DNA of 6,191 nt from Dysgonomonas sp. (GTDB lineage: Bacteria > Bacteroidota > Bacteroidia > Bacteroidales > Dysgonomonadaceae): NCBI GenBank assembly GCA_003523545.1, contig DQAM01000053.1, positions 1 through 6,191 of the forward strand. Direction: 5' to 3'. Under the pieces are notes generated by a model. It worked only from the letters and a program-made list of their open reading frames with translations, searched no databases and was not told where the DNA came from. This document shows positions 1 through 5,810 of this stretch, one piece after another. Every line of letters begins with the position of its first letter. The stretch's first letter is position 1. The position numbers and the translations under genes are program-made.

Positions 1-56
1 CTTATCTATTTTTGACCAAAAATTATGTACAATATATTTATACATACTACACTCTA

Positions 57-1520
57 TTATGATTTTTTCTCCGGAATGTTCTTTAAGATATCCAGCAGCA
101 GAGCCCACCATTTACCCACTGAAGGTATATTTACCTGTTCGGCCGGTGAATGGGCATCAGTTATGGTCGGGCCGCAAGATACCATATCCAGATGTGGATA
201 TTTTTCAAGAAACAAACCACATTCCAATCCTGCATGTATAGCTTTTATCTCCGGTTCTTTACCAAATAATCTTTTAAAAGATTCTTTCGCAACTTTCAGA
301 ATTTGAGAATTCGGGTTGGGTTTCCAGCCCGGATAACCCGCACTATGCTCTACTTTTGCGCCACCCAGAGTAAATGCGGCATTTACCATATCGGCTACAT
401 AATTTTTCAATGAATCGGTCGAACTCCGCTGGCTCGTACCTACCACAATCCGGTTATCCTCCTTCATCTTTACCGAGGCCAGATTAGTAGAAGCTTCGAC
501 CAGGCCGGGTATCTCATGGCTCATAGCCATGACTCCATGAGGACAAGCACACAATGCATTTATCAGATTATTGGTAGTTTCTTTATCAATTACATTTACG
601 GGTTCGTCCGTTGTTTCCATATCTATTACAACATTCGGATCAACTACTTTCAGTTCATCTTTTATTTGTGCAGTGAAAATATTAAGCAAGCTGATTACTT
701 CTTCTTTATCTGCAATAGGTATTCCGACTACTGCCGATGCCTCACGTGCAATAGCGTTGTGAAGGTTTCCCCCTGTAATTTCCGATACATATATTTCCAT
801 CTTCCGCGACAGAGTCCATAAGAAACGGTTAAGAATCTTATTGGCATTACCCAGGCCTTTATGTATCTCACTTCCTGAATGGCCGCCATTCAGGCCTTTC
901 ACTTCCAGCCTGAACCAATATTGATTCATAGGCGTTTCATCCTCTGTATAGCAGAATGCAGCTGTCGTGCCTTTACCTCCGGCACAGCCAATATATAATT
1001 CTCCTTCTTCTTCTGTATCCAGATTGATCAGTATATCTCCAGTCAGAAAATCTTTTCCTAATGCATAGGCACCCGTAAGCCCGGTTTCTTCATCTACAGT
1101 AAAAAGACATTCAAGCTTACCATGCTCAATATCGTCCGAGGCCAGAATTGCCAAAGCAGCGGCTACACCTACCCCATTGTCCGCACCGAGAGTCGTTCCT
1201 TTTGCCTTTAACCAGTCCCCGTCTACATACGTCTGTATAGGATCATTATCGAAATCAAATACAGTGTCGTTATTTTTTTCAGCGACCATATCCACATGGC
1301 CCTGCAAAATAACTGTAGGAAGATTCTCTTTTCCTTTGGTTGCGGGTTTTGTCATGAGGATATTTCCCGCATCATCTTTTTTCACCTCGATATTATGTGA
1401 TTTTGCAAAGTCCAGCAGATAAGCTATTACTTTTCCTTCTTTTTTAGAAGGCCGGGGAACTTGTGTAAGTTCATAGAAATATTTCCAAACCAACTTGGGT
1501 TCTAAATCATGTATTGTCAT
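57..1520 (-). CDS. pepD: Aminoacyl-histidine dipeptidase PepD (M20 family, beta-Ala-His dipeptidase)
   Basis: Cytosolic di-zinc M20/M28-clan peptidase that hydrolyses Xaa-His and other unspecific dipeptides, feeding peptide-derived amino acids into metabolism. With the ATG at 1520 the protein is 487 aa, close to the roughly 485 aa usual for PepD. Visible motifs: GHVDMV with metal ligands H75 and D77; GADNGVG with bridging D114; DEETG with catalytic base E144 and ligand E145; D168 in the LINLDTE stretch; NGGHSG at 211-216 in the lid/dimerisation domain; and the C-terminal ligand H457 in DAHSPAEQ. All expected metal ligands are present, so it should be active. The frame can be extended eight codons upstream to a TTG at 1544, but family members begin at MTI.DL.P..VWKYF, so the ATG is preferred. 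No Shine-Dalgarno is seen, as is common in Bacteroidetes. It diverges from the OmpH-like gene and has no operon partner in the window. Codon use and base composition look like ordinary host DNA. Confidence 0.96.
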   Translation of the reverse strand: MTIHDLEPKLVWKYFYELTQVPRPSKKEGKVIAYLLDFAKSHNIEVKKDDAGNILMTKPATKGKENLPTVILQGHVDMVAEKNNDTVFDFDNDPIQTYVDGDWLKAKGTTLGADNGVGVAAALAILASDDIEHGKLECLFTVDEETGLTGAYALGKDFLTGDILINLDTEEEGELYIGCAGGKGTTAAFCYTEDETPMNQYWFRLEVKGLNGGHSGSEIHKGLGNANKILNRFLWTLSRKMEIYVSEITGGNLHNAIAREASAVVGIPIADKEEVISLLNIFTAQIKDELKVVDPNVVIDMETTDEPVNVIDKETTNNLINALCACPHGVMAMSHEIPGLVEASTNLASVKMKEDNRIVVGTSQRSSTDSLKNYVADMVNAAFTLGGAKVEHSAGYPGWKPNPNSQILKVAKESFKRLFGKEPEIKAIHAGLECGLFLEKYPHLDMVSCGPTITDAHSPAEQVNIPSVGKWWALLLDILKNIPEKKS

Positions 1521-1707
1521 AAATTTATGTATTAAAGTTTTCAAGTTTATTATAAGTTAAAAGTATAGAAATAAGAAAGCAACGACAAACTTTTTCACAT
1601 CTTTTATACTTGCACCAAAGCCTACTCAAACTATTAACGTTATATTTGCGAGTCAAATAGACAGTTAGTTCTTTTATATTTTTCATCATTAAAATAATTT
1701 TATCCTT

Positions 1708-1726
1708 ATTTATTTGTCAAATAAAT
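1708..1726. promoter_or_regulatory. 19-bp perfect palindrome, operator-like
   Basis: Two 9-bp arms, ATTTATTTG and CAAATAAAT, are exact reverse complements around a single central T at 1717. An outer CATCATT (1684-1690) and AATGATG (1724-1730) pair overlaps it. The centre lies about 45 bp upstream of the transcription start expected from the -7 box at 1750-1757, which is a typical position for a dimeric activator or an upstream operator. With a 1-nt centre it could not form a real RNA hairpin, so a DNA-binding dimer is the more natural reading. AT-rich DNA makes chance palindromes commoner, so the function is inferred only. Confidence 0.35.
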
Positions 1727-1749
1727 GATGATAATTTAAAATTTGATTC

Positions 1750-1757
1750 TATTTTTG
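1750..1757 (+). promoter_or_regulatory. Putative -7 promoter element of the OmpH-like gene
   Basis: TATTTTTG matches the Bacteroides housekeeping sigma -7 consensus TAnnTTTG exactly and is 71 nt upstream of the ATG at 1829. The -33 TTTG is not found at 19-21 nt; the nearest one (1713-1716) is too far and lies inside the palindrome. The promoter is therefore weak or factor-assisted, if this assignment is right. Confidence 0.5.
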
Positions 1758-1828
1758 CATCTTGAATGTTAAGTAAGATATTCAAATTTATTTTATAAAT
1801 ATAAGAGTCATCAATCAGCATTATATAT

Positions 1829-2431
1829 ATGAAAAATCTTTCTTATGTTATAAATGGTATTTTAGCGGTTGCTATCATAATACTTTTTATATTGTTTTTT
1901 TCCAATAACAAAAAAACCGATTCGGAAATTGCAGCCTTAGCATTTCCTGTAGATTCAACCTTGACACTGCCTATTGCTTATGTGAATATAGATAGTGTAT
2001 TATCTAATTACGAATATGCAAAAGAAGCAAGTGACGCTTTGATGAAAAAAACAGAATCGTCCAGGGCAACAGTTAACAACAGACAAAGACAAATTGAGAA
2101 CGAGCATCAGGAGTTTCAACGTAAGGTTCAGAACAACGCTTTTTTAAGCCAGGATCGTGCCGAACAAGAATACCAGCGTATACAGAAAATGGCTTCTGAC
2201 CTTCAGCAGACTGCTGCACGTCTCGACAATGAAGTACTAATGGAACAGATGAAAGTAAACAGCCAATTAGCTGATTCTGTAAGAACAAGCATAGCTGTTT
2301 TAAATCAAACCACTAACTATGAAATAATTATCAGCAATTCAGGTCTTGATAATATTTTATACGCAAAACCAAAATATGATATAACTAATCAGGTGATTGA
2401 TTTACTAAATAAAAGATATGTAAAGAAATAA
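1829..2431 (+). CDS. OmpH/Skp-family membrane-anchored coiled-coil protein
   Basis: 200-aa protein resembling the OmpH (Skp) family, periplasmic chaperones that hold unfolded outer-membrane proteins for delivery to BamA. Residues 8-24 form a hydrophobic segment with no clear signal-peptidase site, so it is probably an uncleaved signal anchor with the rest in the periplasm. The family's beta-strand start is visible at residues 49-55 (IAYVNID, then SVL). A long charged helical stretch rich in Glu, Gln, Arg and Lys follows at about 60-160 and would form the coiled-coil tentacles. The C-terminal strand-rich part at 163-180 contains YEIIIS and ILYA, typical of the family. The length fits. Bacteroidetes usually carry several OmpH paralogues; this anchored type is not the one next to bamA, so its client set is unknown. 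It is monocistronic between its own promoter region and a strong terminator. No Shine-Dalgarno precedes the ATG. Confidence 0.85.
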   Translation: MKNLSYVINGILAVAIIILFILFFSNNKKTDSEIAALAFPVDSTLTLPIAYVNIDSVLSNYEYAKEASDALMKKTESSRATVNNRQRQIENEHQEFQRKVQNNAFLSQDRAEQEYQRIQKMASDLQQTAARLDNEVLMEQMKVNSQLADSVRTSIAVLNQTTNYEIIISNSGLDNILYAKPKYDITNQVIDLLNKRYVKK

Positions 2432-2460
2432 ACTAATTTTTTACCATAATATAAAGCGAA

Positions 2461-2497
2461 TAAAAGCGGCCCCGTGAGAGGCCGCTTTTATTGTTTT
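2461..2497 (+). terminator. Intrinsic terminator of the OmpH-like gene
   Basis: An 11-bp perfect stem pairs TAAAAGCGGCC (2461-2471) with GGCCGCTTTTA (2480-2490) around the 8-nt loop CCGTGAGA. A T-rich tail (TTGTTTT) follows. It starts 30 nt after the stop codon. The A-rich left flank pairing with the T tract suggests partial function in both directions, but no leftward gene ends here. Confidence 0.92.
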
Positions 2498-2527
2498 AAT
2501 TCATACCTATATAAATCTGTCAATATA

Positions 2528-2548
2528 AAATAGACGGTGTCTCTATTT
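2528..2548. repeat. Small inverted repeat upstream of the tRNA promoter
   Basis: AAATAGA (2528-2534) and TCTATTT (2542-2548) are exact reverse complements around a 7-nt spacer CGGTGTC; an alternative inner pairing is AGAC/GTCT. It ends 20 nt before the -33 box of the tRNA promoter. It could be a protein-binding site or a backup hairpin for readthrough from the upstream gene. No T tract of note follows. Confidence 0.3.
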
Positions 2549-2568
2549 GGCGAATATCAATAAATAAA

Positions 2569-2599
2569 TTTGCAAATAGATGAAAATATTATATCTTTG
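2569..2599 (+). promoter_or_regulatory. Bacteroides-type promoter of tRNA-Arg
   Basis: TTTG at 2569-2572, a 19-nt spacer, then TATCTTTG at 2592-2599 match the Bacteroides -33/-7 consensus (TTTG and TAnnTTTG) in both sequence and spacing. Transcription would begin around 2605-2608, leaving a leader of about 17-20 nt before the mature tRNA. This is the best promoter match in the window. Confidence 0.82.
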
Positions 2600-2624
2600 C
2601 ACTCGCTTTTAAAGCAACAGGTGA

Positions 2625-2698
2625 GGTCCGGTAGCTCAGCTGGATAGAGCAACAGCCTTCTAAGCTGTGGGTCGTGGGTTCGAATCCCGCTCGGATCA
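2625..2698 (+). tRNA. tRNA-Arg (anticodon UCU)
   Basis: A full cloverleaf can be drawn. The acceptor stem is 2625-2631 with 2691-2697, and the discriminator is A2698. The D stem is GCTC/GAGC (2634-2637, 2647-2650). The anticodon stem is ACAGC/GCTGT with loop CTTCTAA and anticodon TCT at 2659-2661. A five-base variable loop GGGTC follows, and the T arm is 2674-2690 with loop TTCGAAT. The tRNA reads AGA (and AGG by wobble). CCA is not encoded and must be added post-transcriptionally, as is usual in Bacteroidetes. The acceptor stem has two G·U pairs (2626·2696 and 2631·2691) and the T stem one (2675·2689); these involve the 3' half, which integration can rewrite. The gene is the apparent attachment site of the element carrying the integrase downstream. 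Confidence 0.97.
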
Positions 2699-2740
2699 CT
2701 TTAATAATCAAGTAGTTACAATCAAGTAGCTACTTTTTTT
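2674..2740. other. Probable left attachment site (attL) at the tRNA-Arg 3' end
   Basis: A tyrosine recombinase gene starts 126 nt after the tRNA and reads away from it, the classic arrangement of elements inserted in a tRNA 3' end. The crossover would lie in the T-arm/acceptor 3' strand (about 2674-2698) or just after it. No second copy of this tRNA segment occurs in the window, so the other junction (attR) should be to the right of 6191. The exact core cannot be fixed from one junction; the given bounds are a guess. Confidence 0.5.
2710..2740 (+). terminator. Intrinsic terminator of tRNA-Arg
   Basis: A 10-bp stem pairs AAGTAGTTAC (2710-2719) with GTAGCTACTT (2726-2735), with one G·U pair and a 6-nt loop AATCAA. 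It is followed by an uninterrupted T run to 2740. The hairpin is built from two near-identical direct copies of ATCAAGTAGYTAC (2707-2719 and 2721-2733), each close to self-complementary. It lies 12 nt after the tRNA, on the element side of the presumed crossover. Confidence 0.8.
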
Positions 2741-2793
2741 ATTTTATAATATTACGTGTTTTTTATACGGTTTTAGTGTGGTTTTCGACGTTG

Positions 2794-2823
2794 AGTTAAA
2801 CCGAGAGTTAAACCAGTTAAACC
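2794..2823. repeat. Three AGTTAAACC direct repeats before the integrase
   Basis: Exact 9-bp copies lie at 2794-2802, 2806-2814 and 2815-2823; the last two are in tandem and the third ends one base before the ATG. GGTTTT occurs twice just upstream (2769-2774, 2780-2785), close to the reverse complement of the AAACC end, so inverted partners may exist. Position and size suit arm-type sites for the integrase N-terminal domain, or an operator for an integrase repressor or excisionase. Which of these applies cannot be decided here. Confidence 0.6.
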
Positions 2824-2824
2824 G

Positions 2825-4048
2825 ATGAATGCAACAGTTAATGTAGTGTTATTCAAGTCGAAAACTCTTGCCAATGGCGAACATCCTTTAATGATTCGTG
2901 TCTGCAAAGACAATAAGAAGAAATACAAAAGTCTCGGAATATCCATTCATCCCCAACATTGGGACTTTGACAAGAACTCTCCCCGAAAGAATTGTCCTAA
3001 TAAACAGCATATACAGAAAATTGTAGCTGATAAACTTGCAGAATATTCAGAACAGATTTTAGAAATGAGCGTCATCGCTAAAGACTATACAGCATCAACT
3101 TTAGTACAGAATACAGAGAAATCTATTAAAATAAAGGCTGTAGGAGAATTTTATAATGAACTAATATCAAATTATAAATCTGCAAATAATATTGGGAATG
3201 CTCGTATATACAATGATTATTTTCGCTCTTTAAAATCATTCACAAATACCTCAAAACTCGACTTCTTGTTTGCAGAGATTAGCATAGAGTGGTTGATTAA
3301 ATATGAGAAGTGGCTTATAAATAAGAATTGTGCGCCGACTACTATTAGCTTATTATTCCGAACTTTAAGAAGTGCTTTTAATAAAGCGATTGAAGAAAAT
3401 ATTGTCCGAAAAGATAATTATCCGTTTAATACTTTTAAAGTATCTAAATTCAATACAAAAACGACTAAGCGGGCAATAACCAAAGATGATGTTAAGAAAA
3501 TAATGAATCTTGATTTATCCCATGAATCCAAGTATATGCAATTAAGCCAAGATGTATTTGTTTTCAGTTACCTACAAGGAGGCATTAATTTTACCGATAT
3601 TGCCAATCTCAAATACGAGAATATTGTTGACGACAGATTGCATTATATCCGTCAGAAAACTAAGAAACGGTTTAATATTCAGATACAGAAAGAGTCAATG
3701 AATATTCTGAATAAATATATTGTAGATAATTCTTCTAAAGATGATTATATATTTCCGATATTGGATAAAAACTTGCATAAAACCGCAATTCAGAGACATA
3801 ATCGGATTCATAAAGTTATCGGCTATATCAATCCTAATTTAAAATTGATAGGACAAAAAGCAGGTATTGACGCTAATCTTACGACCTACGTAGCAAGACA
3901 TACATATGCAACGGTATTAAAACGTAGTGGGGTTAATACGTCTATAATTTCGGAATCATTAGGGCATAGTTCGGAGAAGATAACTCAAATCTACTTAGAC
4001 AGCTTTGAAAACAGCCAAATAAATGAAGCGATGAAGAATTTACTTTAA
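2825..4048 (+). CDS. Tyrosine recombinase (integrase) of a Bacteroidetes integrative element
   Basis: 407-aa site-specific recombinase that would integrate and excise the element at tRNA-Arg. Residues 1-90 resemble the arm-binding domain of Bacteroidetes integrases (start MNATVNVVLFKSKT, then NGEHPLMIRV and the LGISIHPQHWDF segment). Residues 100-205 form the helical SAM-like core-binding domain (WLIKYEKWLINKN, TTISLLFRTLRSAFNKAI). Residues 215-407 are the catalytic domain: K278 in the beta-hairpin (RQKTKK), R358 in YVARHTYAT, H381 in LGHSSEK, and nucleophile Y390 in TQIYLDSF, nine residues after H381 as expected. The first catalytic Arg is missing: the usual RG is GG at 252-253. The first His of HxxR is Tyr355. 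The start is set by family similarity. No good promoter or Shine-Dalgarno is seen; three 9-bp repeats abut the ATG. Strongly AT-rich. Confidence 0.95.
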   Translation: MNATVNVVLFKSKTLANGEHPLMIRVCKDNKKKYKSLGISIHPQHWDFDKNSPRKNCPNKQHIQKIVADKLAEYSEQILEMSVIAKDYTASTLVQNTEKSIKIKAVGEFYNELISNYKSANNIGNARIYNDYFRSLKSFTNTSKLDFLFAEISIEWLIKYEKWLINKNCAPTTISLLFRTLRSAFNKAIEENIVRKDNYPFNTFKVSKFNTKTTKRAITKDDVKKIMNLDLSHESKYMQLSQDVFVFSYLQGGINFTDIANLKYENIVDDRLHYIRQKTKKRFNIQIQKESMNILNKYIVDNSSKDDYIFPILDKNLHKTAIQRHNRIHKVIGYINPNLKLIGQKAGIDANLTTYVARHTYATVLKRSGVNTSIISESLGHSSEKITQIYLDSFENSQINEAMKNLL

Positions 4049-4075
4049 AACTTAATCTAAAGTATCAATTATAAT

Positions 4076-4136
4076 AGAGGGGATATTTTTTGAGAAATAA
4101 TGGTTTTATATACCATACTCAAATTTTATCCTCTTT
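4076..4136 (+). terminator. Imperfect inverted repeat after the integrase, possible terminator
   Basis: The nested arms are GGATA/TATCC (4081-4085, 4127-4131), TTTGAG/CTCAAA (4089-4094, 4118-4123) and ATGGT/ACCAT (4100-4104, 4112-4116). Small internal loops separate them and a 7-nt apical loop TTTTATA closes the structure. Outside it, AGAGG (4076-4080) can alternatively pair with CCTCT (4130-4134), and a short T run follows. It starts 28 nt after the integrase stop. A terminator is the plainest reading, but the T tract is weak and the structure is longer than needed. Confidence 0.45.
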
Positions 4137-4205
4137 GTAATATAAATACATCTAATCTTTCACTATATTTCTAAAATTTAGTATGGCATAATTCATATAT
4201 AATTT

Positions 4206-4238
4206 TTTGATAGAAATTAATCATTATACCTATATTTG
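4206..4238 (+). promoter_or_regulatory. Bacteroides-type promoter of the lipoprotein gene
   Basis: TTTG at 4206-4209 and TATATTTG at 4231-4238, 21 nt apart, fit the -33/-7 consensus. Transcription would begin near 4245, giving a very short leader before the ATG at 4261. This rules against the upstream in-frame TTG at 4207, which lies in the -33 box and would not be transcribed. The cargo gene thus appears independent of the integrase promoter. Confidence 0.65.
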
Positions 4239-4260
4239 TAGTTTAACGAAAAATAATATC

Positions 4261-5799
4261 ATGCGCAAAAAGACATTTAGAATACATTTTCCTTCAATAA
4301 TTATATTTCTGGGATTTATATTGTTAGCTTACTCATGTGAAGATAATGAGGAAGATAATAATCCTGTTGACGAAAAAGTGGATATAACCGTTAATATAGG
4401 GAATAACGATGGAGCGTCACCTTTATACATTTATGGTCCAAGAGATATTGATTTTTCGGTTAGTTCTGATAAAGGAAGTATAGACTTAATACAATTCTTC
4501 TATCAAGGAACAGAGATAAAATCATTTACTACTCAATCAGGTAAATTTCATTTTACTCCAGATATGTCAAAAGAAGATATCACAAATTTAGAAATGAAAG
4601 TAACTGTGACTGCTAATCAAAAAAAATATCTTGAAACGGTTAATTATAAAGTACAATATGTGAAGATATCAGAAGAAGACTTTGAACTCAAAGATGCAAC
4701 AATAGACCATTTTGTATTTAAGATGGTAGGAGAAAGACTGGAAAACTATAAATATATTCTTAACGGTAAAGAAGTTATTCAAGATTTAGATAATATTACT
4801 ATTAAACGAAAATTTGCTCAATTTAGCTTTCCTATTGAATCAAGTATAAGTATTATTTTAGTGCCTATCGAGCAAGAATATATTAGCACTAATACATATC
4901 CTTACGTAAGACTTGACTTTAAAGACAAGAAATTAGGAGATTTTCATGTCGGTTCAACTTTATTCCATTACATCAATATTGCACATGATGAATTATATAT
5001 CTGGTCATTGAGTGAACTATCTGTTTTTGATAGACAAATGAATGAAATAAAGCATCAATCGATGGAGGATATCAACAAAATTTTTGTCACCCCGAAAACA
5101 GGATTGATTGTTGTTAAGCCTTTATATGGAAAAGTATTGACATATTCAGATAAAAATTTTACTACCATTGTATCTGCCATTGATTTAAAATTCAATCCAG
5201 AAAATCTTCGGGTTAGTGAAAATGACCAATTATTTAATGGGCACAACTTCCAAATTGATGTATATAACCTATACACAGGAAAGTCTGTTTATTCTATAAA
5301 CTTTCATGAAAATGTGGGTGATTATACCATTTTAGGAGATAAGTTATTGGCAAGACTAGGAAATGATGGACAAGGAGGGAATGAAGTATATCAATTAAAT
5401 GAAAAATCTGCCACTCTGCTTTATACATTTGAAAAGACATCTAGGAATTGTATTGTTCATCCCATAAATCGTAATCATATTATATTGGATAATACTTACA
5501 ATGGATTTGAGATATTTGACTTAGAATCTCAAACAACATTGTTATCTTTTAAAGGACAATTTCAAAGTATTGACCCAATTACAGGTAGTTTATTATATTA
5601 TGCCGAAAATTATGGTTCTGGAGCGTCTAATACACACGACAACCATGTTATTGATTTGAATTATAACAAAATTTTCACATTCGAAGATGCTTCCCAGTCA
5701 ACATATGGTGCTTTTTTACAATTTAATAACTATATTATAAAAAGTGATAGATACACCAATCTATTACCTAAAGACTTAATGAACAAGAAGGGAGAATAA
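4261..5799 (+). CDS. Hypothetical lipoprotein with Ig-like region and beta-propeller-like repeats
   Basis: 512-aa protein of no family I recognise. A basic N-terminus (RKK, then R7) and hydrophobic stretch 12-24 lead to the lipobox LAYSC with Cys26, so it should be lipidated by signal peptidase II. The residues after Cys (EDNEEDN) are strongly acidic, like the lipoprotein export signal of Bacteroidetes surface lipoproteins, so display on the cell surface is likely. Residues about 38-135 alternate in beta-strand fashion with an FHFTPDMS segment, suggesting an Ig/PKD-like fold. Residues about 230-505 hold loosely repeated units of 35-45 aa, each with a hydrophobic strand and then an xVYNL/xIFDLxS-type turn (for example DELYIWS...LSVFD, FQIDVYNLYTGKSVYSI, FEIFDLESQTTLLSF), as in six- or seven-bladed propellers. 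No enzyme motif is visible. A ligand- or partner-binding role is an inference. The downstream membrane-protein gene follows after 11 nt. Confidence 0.85.
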   Translation: MRKKTFRIHFPSIIIFLGFILLAYSCEDNEEDNNPVDEKVDITVNIGNNDGASPLYIYGPRDIDFSVSSDKGSIDLIQFFYQGTEIKSFTTQSGKFHFTPDMSKEDITNLEMKVTVTANQKKYLETVNYKVQYVKISEEDFELKDATIDHFVFKMVGERLENYKYILNGKEVIQDLDNITIKRKFAQFSFPIESSISIILVPIEQEYISTNTYPYVRLDFKDKKLGDFHVGSTLFHYINIAHDELYIWSLSELSVFDRQMNEIKHQSMEDINKIFVTPKTGLIVVKPLYGKVLTYSDKNFTTIVSAIDLKFNPENLRVSENDQLFNGHNFQIDVYNLYTGKSVYSINFHENVGDYTILGDKLLARLGNDGQGGNEVYQLNEKSATLLYTFEKTSRNCIVHPINRNHIILDNTYNGFEIFDLESQTTLLSFKGQFQSIDPITGSLLYYAENYGSGASNTHDNHVIDLNYNKIFTFEDASQSTYGAFLQFNNYIIKSDRYTNLLPKDLMNKKGE

Positions 5800-5810
5800 A
5801 ATGCAATAAT

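Larger units (their letters stand above)
1521..1828. other. Divergent intergenic region between pepD and the OmpH-like gene
   Basis: AT-rich 308-bp spacer with no credible gene on either strand. It must hold the promoters of both flanking genes. On the + strand there are two matches to the Bacteroides -7 box TAnnTTTG: 1641-1648 (TATATTTG, no TTTG at the right distance upstream) and 1750-1757 (TATTTTTG, the better placed one for the OmpH-like gene). On the - strand I see only an imperfect TAAACTTG at 1542-1549 and a perfect but distant TAAATTTG at 1783-1790, so the pepD promoter is not resolved. A 19-bp palindrome at 1708-1726 is listed separately. A TTGAAT/ATTCAA inverted pair (1762-1767 and 1780-1785) lies in the likely 5' UTR of the rightward gene. 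Confidence 0.6.

Noticed and set aside
1..56. Possible pepD terminator or neighbouring gene at the left edge
   Set aside because: No convincing hairpin with a T tract on the minus strand and no coding frame of note; nothing supportable seen.
25..1422. Several small + strand open frames (25-306, 59-241, 516-821, 571-762, 1177-1422)
   Set aside because: All lie antisense within the well-supported pepD gene and show no protein-family character.
1521..1544. Eight-codon N-terminal extension of PepD from a TTG start
   Set aside because: The start is TTG, the extension matches no usual PepD N-terminus, and the ATG at 1520 gives the normal family start and length.
1641..1648. TATATTTG as the main promoter of the OmpH-like gene
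   Set aside because: It matches the -7 consensus, but has no TTTG at 19-21 nt upstream and would give a leader of about 175 nt; the box at 1750-1757 is better placed.
2073..2288. Minus-strand open frame of 71 codons
   Set aside because: Antisense shadow of the OmpH-like coiled-coil gene; low-complexity, Cys-rich translation.
2794..2823. CRISPR-like or iteron origin reading of the AGTTAAACC repeats
   Set aside because: Copies are only 9 bp with 0-3 bp between them and no spacers, and no replication initiator gene is nearby.
4207..4260. Eighteen-codon extension of the lipoprotein from a TTG start
   Set aside because: It overlaps the -33/-7 promoter and would push the signal peptide away from the N-terminus; the ATG at 4261 gives a standard lipoprotein signal.
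5055..5276. Minus-strand open frame of 73 codons
   Set aside because: Antisense within the lipoprotein gene with no recognisable features.
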